This document shows positions 51,501 through 63,500 of a stretch of DNA of 64,000 nucleotides, in pieces. Within the stretch, counting starts at the first letter, position 1, and every line of letters begins with the position of its first letter. The DNA lies in NCBI GenBank assembly GCA_039566865.1, contig CM076955.1, positions 17,281,501-17,345,500 on the forward strand. The letters run 5' to 3'. Both the position numbers and the translations under genes were made by a program. The notes beneath the pieces were generated by a model. It ran no database searches and was not told where the DNA came from. It worked only from the letters and a program-made list of their open reading frames with translations. This DNA is from Aurelia coerulea (Eukaryota > Cnidaria > Scyphozoa > Semaeostomeae > Ulmaridae).

Positions 51501-54500
51501 TTGGCTCGGAAACATGAATTTTGAATAAAGATCAACGATCAGTCTTTTCGCAAAGGTCTTATAGCCATTACATTTAGGCCACAATTTTGAATTCTCATCT
51601 TATTGTCGCTGCTACTATGACAGATTTTCTCAATATTAATTTTTTTAGAGCGAAAGGAAACAAAAGAACGCTGAATTGCAACAAAGAAAACTGGAACTTC
51701 TTCAAAGAATTGAAGAGTTAGAGTAAGTCACTGATGTGTTGTGGCGCAGTGATATAATCCTCTGATTTTGCAGCCAGAACAATCAGGGGGGCAGGCTTCG
51801 ATACCCATAGAGCCCCACCACTCGAGCGTCATGACAAGAGGTCGCGGATTCGATTAGGTCTTCTCTACTTCTGCGATCCCAGCGCTTTAGCGATAAAAAC
51901 GCAGCTTCACCTTCACTACCGTAATTCCCTGTTTTGCTTCAGGCCTTGCTACTCAATAGTTTGTTCATATTTCCTCGTAATGTCGTTAGGAGACAAGTAA
52001 GTACCGTGCGAGTCTGAATTATTATTTAGAGGTTTGACAGCCTGTAGCTACAGGTACATGTAGCTGTTAATCCATTTATTCGATTCCTGATGACTAATAT
52101 TACATGTGTAGCTAACATATAAACTTAGATAAGAAAATTTAGTTTGTTAAAATAGGTTGCGTCGTTCTCAAATTACGACAATTTTTATAAAAATGCTTCA
52201 TCTCGAAATCTTTCAAAATCGGCCTATTATCCTTGATCAAAATGTTTGATTATGATAGCTTTGGGATAAAATTTGCTTCAAGTTTGATCAAAGATTTTAG
52301 GCCTGTTTTGAATGTTTTTTTGAGATAACGCATTTTTATAAAATCATTTATCTTAAAATGATTGAAGGTGTTGTGGCAACCAGAACAGTCAGGCGGACAG
52401 GGTTCGATACCCAGCAGAGCCCCACCACTTGAGCGTCATGACAAGGGATCGGGGACTCGATTAGCGCTTAGCTACTTCTGTGGTCCCAGCGCTTGGTTTT
52501 TTTCCTTGAAAGCGCAACTTCCCCTTCACCTTCACCTTTTATAATTTGAGAACGATACAAACAATAGTGTTCTGAAAAGAATCAGAATCGAACGATGTAA
52601 CATGTTGTAGAATTGTCGACAGTGCACAATAGCGATAGAAGCTCTAACGCACCTCGATCGAACCTCGTGTATAAGAATGTATAAAAGAACGCTCGATCCA
52701 GGCTCTTTCGTGGAATAGCTAAAAGGTATATTGCGATGCGACAAAGTAAATTTCTTGTATAAGGTGATGTCTTAGCCACGCAGGTATTAGAGCAGCAACC
52801 TCGTTCCCAGGGCCTTTTGTCATATTGGGACGGAGACGAGGCTGTTAATATGACAAAAGGCTCTGTGGACGAGGTTGTTAGAGCAGTTTATAGGAATCTG
52901 ATCAATGGTTGGAGAGCTACAGGCTTTGAACAAATTTTCTGACTCTCCCGGTATTTCGGTCGAAAGTTTCTTCTCCGAAGTCTATCAGCCAAAATTTCAT
53001 CCGCTGAAAGTTTTTATGTTTAATGTTTGGCGTTTCTTATTTTCTGATGCCTACCGTACATAACATCAGTGCCATATTTCTCAACATTACCGGGTGTCTA
53101 AAGAATTTACCCCCTTTTGATTGGAGATATTATAACAAAACGATAAGATATCGGGACTTTCCGAAAACATAGCTATATTTGTTTATCTTCATCTTGAATT
53201 AGCACATACCTTGCATTTTAGAATCGTCCACCAAACACGGGAGATACAAGTTCCCGAAGTCAAAATTTAGAGTGCACCTGAAACCAGAGGTTGTAAGAAA
53301 GGGCCTAGCCATATGATCAGATATCACGGGCAGTTTGCAAAGGAATTTCCAATTTCGATTTTTAGGTTTTACGTTTGAAAAGAATAGACGATTACGCTAA
53401 AGATGGCGGCGAGGAACTTTTTACCAAGATGCATTGTGTTCTTTAATCGAATTCCTATAGAATCGTTTAAGATTCGTAATTCGAACGCAATACATCTTGG
53501 TAAAAACTTCCTCGCCGCCATCTTTAGCGTAATCGTCTATTATACTTTGAGATGCTTCAATTGTTCTTGATATTAATCTTCTATTGAGGAATCGATCATT
53601 GCATTCCATTGCAAACATTGTTCTTATAAAAGAAGAGGAAAAGGAGCACATGCACGCTTATTTGGAGATATGGCACTAGTTCATCATTCATACTAGCCTC
53701 ACTACACAAGGACCCTCAACTTACGCTCATCTAATTGAAGTGAATTGTTGCTGTTGGTGTCCATCAGTCTATCGATAGCTATAACCTACGAACATATAAT
53801 CAGTCTACATTCATACCACGTGTTTATTCTATTTGCTTTAATTAGTGTCGCGGTCATGCATCCATAATTCTTTTCAAAATGAAAAACTGAAAAATTAAAG
53901 TTTGCAGGTGCTTTGGACAAGGCCCATGATATCAAATCATGGTTATGCCCTCTTTCGAATCCGCTGGTTTCAGGTGCAATCTAAATTTTGCCTTCAAGCA
54001 ATCATACCGCCGGTGTTTTATGGAAGATTGTTGAATGCAAACGTGCATTTAAGTTGAAGATTAATGAATTTAGCTGTGGACTCGCTAAGTCATAATACTT
54101 TATTGTTTCGTTCCTTTCTCCAGTCAAAAGGGGGTAAATTTTTGAGACACCCGTTATTTTTGCTTTATTAGCATTTATAGTTTTAACAAAAGATATAACC
54201 TTGTCATCGAATAGAATTTTGCTGAATTTGATGTTATTTTTACATTTTTCTACCTCTAAGGATAAGAAGAGCGGAGGAGCAAGTAGAATTGGATAAGGTT
54301 AGTTACATTAAACGCAAACATTTTTGGACATGTCGCACATCCGAAAATTTTAATCTCGGAAATTTTAGGGGGTTTGAAATATTTACTGTCGGAAAAATTC
54401 AGATCAGGAATCATTTCGATTTTATGTTATTTTATTCATATTTAAAGTTGGTGCTTAAAATACTTGCAAGAAGATACTAGTTCAGACGAAAAATTTATAA

Positions 54501-57500
54501 CCAAAAAAGTTTTATCTATATTTCAAATGAAAATAATTAGCGGCCTACTTTGCAGGTGTATTTGTCTCCAGCCCTGTGTTTGATCTGTTTTTGAAAGCCA
54601 TAAATGCTAGTCTTGATTGAAAACGGTGCAAATGTTTTGATAGGAATTCTTGAAATTTCCCTTCAAAATGCTTTTGCCAGTTAAGCGTACAATATTTTCC
54701 CAAGTGACCCTCCCACCCCCCTCGAAATTTCTCTCTCTCCCATGAGCTCTGAATTGACTTGGGATTTAATGACGTATTTTTCTTTTTCGTTTAGCTTGCA
54801 CCAGAAGCTCATGCTTGGCGAACGAGATGCAACGAGTATGTCGAAAACCAGGTATTCTTTTGTAGATATCAACATATTAGATAGGCTTCGGTTTTATATG
54901 ATGTGGTCTTGCATAAAAGGCAGACAATTATTTCTTAACGAAGCTACATTCTAGTATACTTGCTGTCTATAAGGTGAGTAAAAAACGATACTTGTGTGAA
55001 AAGTCGTTTCTCCCTGGATATCAAGGCGATCTTACTGGCAAATGTATTATTCAATGCCCGGGGGGGGGGGGGGGTCACTACCATATGTACCAGTACGGGA
55101 TGTGCCATTTTTTGGTGTACCTTTTTTCAGGCTGAAAATAAATTTTAGGGTGTCATTTTTGGTAACATCACAAATGAACGTAAATTTTGGGGTGTCATTT
55201 TTGAAGGAAAATGATAAAATGATTGAGGGTATGGTTTTGAAAATTCAAAAATTTTAGGGTATGATTTTACAATTGAAAATGGCCCCCCCCCCCGTCATCC
55301 GCCTATTGAAGTGACCCCACGGGATTTAATGGTAGATTTGTTCAACTGAGTTGCGCTCGTGACATCATTAAATTCATCGGAACCCTGACCTGACATCTGA
55401 TATGAGATAGAATTTAGTATCGTATCCGTTAATCTTTAATTGTTTCGTAATGTGACTGTATACAGTTTAACGGTTCGTGTCTTTATATGTTGGCCATGGG
55501 GTAGTCATTGTCTTTCGCTCTCCATGGTATCGTACCCATAGTAATTATAGTAATTAGAATTGGTATAGTAGAATGTAAGATATATTGTGAAATGTTATAT
55601 TGGAACAAAAAGAATATGTTCAAATCTATTTTTAAAAACTTGCTTGACTGAAATCGACTACTACGTTACGAAATTGTGAGGGATTTCTCAAAGCCCTTAA
55701 AGAAACCTTAAAAACAGGCCCAAAATCACGACCAAATTTTCTGCGTTATAATACAGTCTGATAAGAAATTTAGAGAGGAAGATTGTGATGATGATCATTT
55801 TAAAAAGGAGTTCCATGATGTAGAATTTGATGAAAATTCCACCAATTACGACTTTTCCAAGTATGAACAGACACGTTTTTGAAGTGAGAATGAAGGGAGT
55901 TAAACCAAGTACCCAAATCTAATAGGCTCTTGATATAACGCAATAGCGCAGTTTCCCCTTTTTTCACTATGTGATTTTTCTTTTATAGTCTTGTTATTTG
56001 TTTCTTTTATATTTGTTGTCAAAGTCTGTTCCAAAATAGTAACAGGTAAGGCTTTCTCCTCCGACAATCACTATTACTCATGCATATCACGATATTCATC
56101 GAAATTTTCCGAATGTCTGGCCTGGCGTCTATTTTGGGACAAACTTTGAGTTAATTTTAAATGGCCGCAGGGTTGTTGTGAAATTCCATGCTCCCTGTGG
56201 CATCGTTGTGTAGTCGTATGTGATTGTGTGTATGTAGGTTGTATTTGTAGTTTAGATATATTGTAAATATTATGAGCATATGAAAAAAAATATAACGCAA
56301 TGTTTTGCAGAAAGAAATGGAAAGACGAGCTGCAGCAAAAGAGAAAGCCCATGCTGATGAAGCTGATCTGAAGGTTCGTTATTTATTAATTGATAAGAAA
56401 TACCCGAATAATTCCCCGCTTCTGTTAAGAGTGTACGCAGAACGAACAGCATATTGTTTGTATTGCCTCTGTCAAAGCTTTTCACTCAACCATAGGGCTC
56501 AAATCTTTCAAATCTTTAAAAAGGTCGGTGTAAAATTCTATTGCAGATTTCTTTGAATTGGATGGCTTGAAAGGAACTTATGGTACTTTGCTGTAAATCT
56601 GCTGTGGAAACTTTTCGATATCTAGATTTATTTCAAAATGGCGGCAATTTAATTATTTTTGAAAAGATTCCTGTAAAATTTTGAAATTTTTTTAAATCAT
56701 TGTAAATCCTAAACTAATAGAGGAAACATTACATAACCTTCAAGAAAACCATAGTTTATGGAGGTCTACAAGATGGTGGCAAGCAGAAATCTGTAGCTTT
56801 TGTAGTTTAGGATTTAGAAATTTGATGACGTCATAGCCTCTACTTTAATAGATGCCGCCATATTGAAATTAATCAAGATATCAATAAATTGCCACGGCAG
56901 ATTGACAGCAAAAAACCCTAAGTTCCTTCCAAGCTATTTATTTCAAAGAAAACAGCAATAAAATTTTACACCGACCTTTTTAAAGATTTGAGCCCTATGT
57001 TTTTCACTCATCGTTCTTGGCCGTGGCACTTTGTAGAATTTTCGAATTTTTGCACAATAGTGATAGAAGCTCTTAACACCACTCTATCGAGCCTCGCGTA
57101 TAAAAATAACGCTCGATCCAGGCTCTTTTGTAGAATAGCTAAAAGGTCTATTGGCAGAGGTTGAAAAATTCTAGGAGCACAGGAGCACTAGACTTATGAC
57201 GATGAGTCCCTTGTATCCCTGCGGTACCTTGCTCAACAGGGACTCATATTGAAACAGTTAAAAACCTGACCCTAACTTCTGCATTCGATCGATCGAATCT
57301 GGATCGAACGACTGCTTCGGCTCTGTTCAAAGGTCACTCCTCAGAAAGGAAATGCGATAGAAACCACGGTAAGCAGACACTTAATCAACGAAACTTGGTA
57401 TTCATCTGAAGAACAAAGTTCACCTTACCTGGTGAGTGCAAAATAAGTCTTTTAATGCTGCAATTTCCATGTTTTTAAGACCAAAACATATCAGAGAAAT

Positions 57501-60500
57501 CTTCAAGTACCTGCCGCAGCAACTTCCTTCAAATTTAGTCAACTGCGTCAATCGAATTGAAGGTTCGAAACTTATTGTTCTTCGCCAAATCTCGCATTCT
57601 GATTGGTATGCTAGGAATCCCAGCATATTAGGCGTAAATAGGGTCAGCTTTTTCAGAGTAATAATATGAGTCTCTGTTGACTGAAGCGCCATCTTGAAGT
57701 CAAAGAGCACAGGGAAACAAGAGACTCATCGTCATAAGTCTACAGGAGCACCACCAGAACTCATGATGATCAGATTTCGGAAAAGAGCTAAAGAATGGAT
57801 TACGTATGGCTTGAGATTGTTCAACGGAATTCCAAACAAGACCCTCTCTACTTTTTCCAAATGAAGCTTTTCGACCAAATCACCGAAATTTAACCATGTT
57901 TCCGATTTAAAAAAATTCGTTTGGTGCATTTGTGTCAAGGCTCAAATTGATTTGAAAGATATTGCAAACAATGTCTGCAGTTTAGCGCTCGTGCGAATTT
58001 CTACTTTTGATAGCTATCTGGTTTTGATGCATACGCTCAAGCTGCAGACGGTCATAAAAGTGCATTCTTAATCTATCCAACCACTCACTTGGTTCGCCTG
58101 TGTCTGTGATTGAATCTTTTATGATCCAGGACTCATAATTTCATATGAAATCGCAAAAATATGACTTTTTCGTGAAAATCACGATGTTGTACATTACTTT
58201 TGCTTAACAACGACTTCGTGTTCTTTTTCTTCAAGAATGAAATAAAGGTAATTCGAGAAACTAATTCGATCTTTGATACAAATGTGCAAAAAGATTTTTC
58301 TATGATGATCGGTAAAATAGTACACCCCCCCCCATTAACGACCCCCCCCCAGACATTAAAAATGCAGCGGAGAAATTACTGCATTATAAATTTCAACGGG
58401 GATTAAAAATATCATGAGAGGGAAAGGAAATTTTCGGCTATTATCTTTGATGGAACTTGTGTAATTTTTGACGGGGAAACAAAAATTTCAACGGGAAAGC
58501 AACAGAAACAAGGCGGTGGAAGTGTTTAAACTCAAACGTAGCGGGGAAACAAATGTTCTTGGCGGGTCATCCTAGACACTGCTGGTGTGCTTCTATGGAG
58601 GAGCGCTGGATAATATGTATCTGCGGGGGAATTTTTTATAGTACTGCGGAGGAGATATCGATATCTCCTCCGCAGTACTATAAAAAATTCCCCCGCAGAT
58701 ACATGTTATCCAGTGCTCCTCCATAGAAGCACACCAGCAGTGTCTAACTACCCATGGTTGGGGCAATGTTTCAGCGGGGTCGTTACTGGGGGTGTCATAA
58801 TCAATTTTTGATGATTTTTAAAAATTTTCACTTACAAACTTACAACCATTCTGAGTATTATTCATTCATTCAATTTATTTCGGTCAACAAACTTATAGCT
58901 AGTGGTTCTGCAACCAGAGTGGGTTCGATACCCGGTAGGACCCCATCACTGCTTGTCCTTGCTCTTTTCCAGGACATACTAAATATCCAAGATCAGATTG
59001 AAGAAAAGACAGCTGAGCAAATAGATCTCTCTGGTTCACTTAATCGCTTGAGTCTCAAGAGTAGGCAGCTGAATGATCTCAGTGAGGTTTGTATTTTGTT
59101 TATTTTAAAGGCACTCTGTCCCATAGACTCTGTTCTATTTTAACCCCTCTTCTCTATTAAGCTATCCTCTTTTTTCAGTAATTTATTTTGAATGGGTAGG
59201 AAGCATTTTTAGCTACCGGGTGTCCCAAAAAAAAGTACTCCCGTTTGAAAAATCACCAAAATTTGATTACACGGCCGATCTTCAATTTTCTTTTTTTATC
59301 AAGTAGATCAAAGACTAAATTATTTTCCAAGAAATAGCTGATCTTGTAAGTGGTTTAAAATGAGCAAATTTAGCTCTTTTTAGGGCTACCTGGTTTTGAA
59401 TCATACTGCAAAAAAGCACTAATGATTGCAAAATCAATTTCTTTGTGCGTGTAAAACTTCTAGTATGGTCATAAATGACAGAAATAAATGCGCACTATCA
59501 TTAGAGACTTTCATGATGATAAAAAATCTGAAAATTTTGACTCTTAGGCAAGATTGAGTATTTTGCTTAAAAACTATAGCTCAAAATAAGGTTTTTCAAC
59601 GTGTAAATTTCCTACCTTACTGTATCAAAAGCAAAAATTTTATCATCTGTGAATATTTTTGGGTCTTTGACAAAGCAACTCAAAAAGAAAATTTCATCGA
59701 AGGTTTGATAATCAATTTTTGGTGATTTTTTAAACAGGAGTACTTTTTTTTGGGACACCCGGTACTTAAAGCTAATTTAAGCCCAGTAGGCATGCCGCAT
59801 CCAGGCATGGGACCCCTAGTTATTCGAAAAACATTTGATATATTGGAATCAATCAAAGCTTAGTTGATACTCGAAAGGCTGAAGTATTTTGTGATTTTTA
59901 TTTTACTGTTTTGAGCCTTGCAAATACGGGCAAAATTTGATTGATAGAAAATCCGTAATTTTGCAATGCGCGATAAGAGGCCTAAATCCTTGATCAAAAT
60001 TATAGAAAACTCCTCACTTAGGAACATTTCATTCAAGATAAGTTTTCCTTATGATAACCTTCAAGATAAGTTTTCTCCACCAGTTACCTTTCCTTGCCAT
60101 CACTTAGATCTGGTGTCTAATATGCAGCAGACTTAGGTATCAATCGTTCTTATTATCCGTATGTGTTGTTTTAGTAGTGTTCTTTAAGTTTAAGTAGTTT
60201 TTCTTTCCTTTATCTATGTTAATTCCCTTGGGGTAGACACAGTCTTTTGCTCCCCGGGGGTATTTGTCCCAGTAGTATTGTAAAGTAATTCTTGTAAGTA
60301 GTGTAGACCGTAATATGTATTGTAAAATTTTATTGATTTATAAAGAAAAAAAAACATTTCATTCCCCTCGAAGAGTTAAGACTCAAATCTTTATAAAAGC
60401 AATAACGTATTTGATTTGTTACTTTTTTTAATCTGTTACTTTTTTTAAGTCTTGAGGGAAATTAAATGTATAGATGGTAACGCTCTTTTATTGAATTCTA

Positions 60501-63500
60501 CAGGATGCTCAACATGCGTTGAAATTGATTTCAACTTTTGTGTCCATTTCTACGAGGAAGAAGTAAGTTTTGTTGAAATACTGGTTGGCTCCATTAGGAC
60601 TCAACGTAATAAGTCTACGGCCCCATGCCTCTGCTAACCAGTTTGGTCATAGCAAGCTTAGGCGTCGATCCTTTGCAAAACTTTGAAATGAAATGTGTCA
60701 AATGTTCTTGCCCCATTCTCTCAACTGAATTGATCGAAGAGAACTTTATGTAATTTGCCATAATCCCAGAAAGAGCATTTTTGATATCATTGATTTAGGG
60801 CTCAAATCTTTCAAATCTTTAAAAAGGTCGGTGTAAAATTCTTTTGCAGTTTTATTTGAATTGGATTGCTGGAAAGAAACTTATGGTACTTTGCTGTAAA
60901 TCTGCCGTGGAAATTTTTTGATATCTTGATCTTTTTCAAAATGGCGGCAATTTCACTATTTTTGAAAAAATTCATGGAAAATTTCGAAAAAATTGAAAAA
61001 CACTCGTAAATCCTAAACTAATAGAGGAAACATTATATAACCTCCAAAGAAACCATACTTTATGAAGGTCTACAATATGGTGGCAAGCAGAAATCTGTAG
61101 CTCTTCTAGTTTAGGATTTAGGAATTTGATGACGTCGTCATAGCCTCAAATTTAATAAATGCCGCCATATTGAAACTAATCAATATATCAATAAATTGCC
61201 ACGGCAGATTTACAGCAAAAACCCTAAGTTCCTTCCAAGCCATTTATTTCAAAGAAAACTGCAATAGGATTTTACACCGACCTTTTTAAAGATTTGATCC
61301 CTATGTTATCATTGATTATTCCCAGAATTACGGTGTTTTTAATTTTTATGAAGGGATGTACGAGAGGAGGTATCTGAACCTTTGACAAACATTAAAAGCT
61401 CCATAAATTCTAAACTGTTTGAGGAAAATTGGTATGACCAATACCAGAAATACTCAGTTTTTAAAGCTCTACACGATGGCAGAAAGCAGAAGTCTGCAGC
61501 TGTTACGGTTTACCATTTAGCAATTTGATATTGTCACAACTTCAAAACTGGCAGAAATTTTTGAAACGCTAGAATTCTGAAACTAATGATGATATCAAAA
61601 GGGCTCTCTATGGGATTATAGGAAATCATCTAAAGTTTCTTTGCAGAAATTGATTTGAAATAATAGGGCAATAACATTTTACACGACTAATTTGAAAGTT
61701 TTGCAAAGATTCAATAAATGCCTATATGCTGTCATAGCACATGAAAATGTAAGGCCATCTAGTAAAATTTGCTGTTAAACATATAGGTTTCAAATCTTTG
61801 CAGTGGCGTAACAACGTTGTCGGTGTGAAATTCTATGACCCATTTCTTTGGATTGAATGGCGTCAAAGAAAATTCCTCCGTTGGAGTTTTTAGAAATCTT
61901 GCATAGTTTTCGAAATTACAGTGTGTTTGTATTTCAACTCATTTGAGGATGTGACGCCATCAAATGTCTAAATCGTAAGCCAGACGAGTGAAAGAATTTT
62001 TACTTGATATCATACTGTAGACGTTCATAAAAGTCTTTCTTGAAAATTTTTCTGTGATTCCTTAAAAAGTTTCAGAATTAGGATGGTTTCAAGTTGTTCA
62101 TGGATTCTTAAAAAAGAAATAAAACACTCTAATTCAGAAAATATTGAATATTTCAAAAAAATCCAACGGTAGAATTATAGCGAAATAACTGAAATTTGTT
62201 TGGAGCCATTCAGTTTAAAGAAAAAGGTCATAGAATTTTACACCAACCTTTTTAAAGATTTGGAACCTATGTTTTGCTGTGATATATGGTCAGCGAAAAT
62301 TGTAATACAGTAGTGTCCCGCATATAAGGAACACGAATTTAAGAAACACAGACCCTGATTTTCACAATAATACCCCGTTTTCTAAGAAACTGGTACAGGT
62401 CTGGAAAAAACTTGTTTCTTATTGAACAAAACTAAGCAAAAAGCACCTTCCTGTAACAATTGTAGCACTTCCAGGAAGTGAAAATTTACAAATACAAATC
62501 AAAATGATATGTTTTTATCACAATCATAGAGCTCGTGTCGAAGCAGTTGATCGAAGGTACATGATTGTTCTACTGAGAAACTTTATCCTGATTTGAAGTT
62601 TACCTCATTTTATAAGAAAGGTGTCAGACCTGAAATAGAAAAAGCTGTTTCTTATATGCGGGACACTACTGTATTTGTGCAATATCCTGTGCACATACTG
62701 AGTGTCCTGTCCCAAAAACATGTGCGCCATATGTAACTGGCCAATGTCAAGGAGCCATCAATCCAGTTTTTCAAGTTTAGGAATCAAAGAGACACCTACG
62801 TGTAGCCTGCGTGCAGACTCTTGTACCAACGTGGAGTTTGATACTGAGTTTGGATAAATTGGACAAGTGGTTGCTGATTTATGGAGAACGAAGTCAAAAT
62901 CACTGGTTGTTTCCAAACCAGACGAGTTATATCTCCGCACTTAACCTTAAAACTTGAATTTTGGGACAAAATTAACTTCAATTTACATTTGTACCAGGGA
63001 ATACATTTAGGAGTGATGAATAACTAACTAACTCAAGTGTGTTTACAAGGAATCCCATTGAAAGCTGTATTGTTGGTTTAAAAGGATTCCACGACCTTCG
63101 TTAAAGGGGCTCCGTCGTCAAAATGTAACAAAACGATGATTTTTGCAGTTTTTTGAAAGGTGATATCACACAGGATTTTCGTATTTTTTTCAAGTTGCTG
63201 TTTGGGCATTAATCCTTGTACTTCACTAAGGAACAAACCAAACATTCGTATCTTCTACGATTGCTCGGATATGAGTGGATTTTTAGCGGTCGCTTTTTGG
63301 TGGCTTGGGTGAAGCCACCAAACAAACTGCAGAGAACAATGGATGAACAATGGATAATCCCCGACACGTGCGAGTTTACGGATTTGTTTACTGTTTGACG
63401 ACTGAGCCCCTTTAAGCAAAATATCTTACGGACCCATGTCCTGGTATGCAGCATTTTCTTTCGTTTTCTCCTGTGCAGTAAATAAAGTCTACACGCAGGA

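Larger units (their letters stand above)
54970..55760. mobile_element. Family A copy broken by two later insertions
   Basis: Family A words at 54970-55056 (AAGGTGAGTAAAAAACG, CTCCCTGGATATCAAGGCG), 55324-55350 and 55612-55760 (GAATATGTTCAAATC, CTTGCTTGACTGAAATCG). Between them are a poly-G-ended element (55057-55323) and a LINE tail (about 55380-55611). Confidence 0.65.

Noticed and set aside
58898..58953. A tRNA gene near NUF2 exon 11
   Set aside because: Only a box B-like segment; no acceptor or anticodon stems. It matches the SINE heads at 51735 and 52367.
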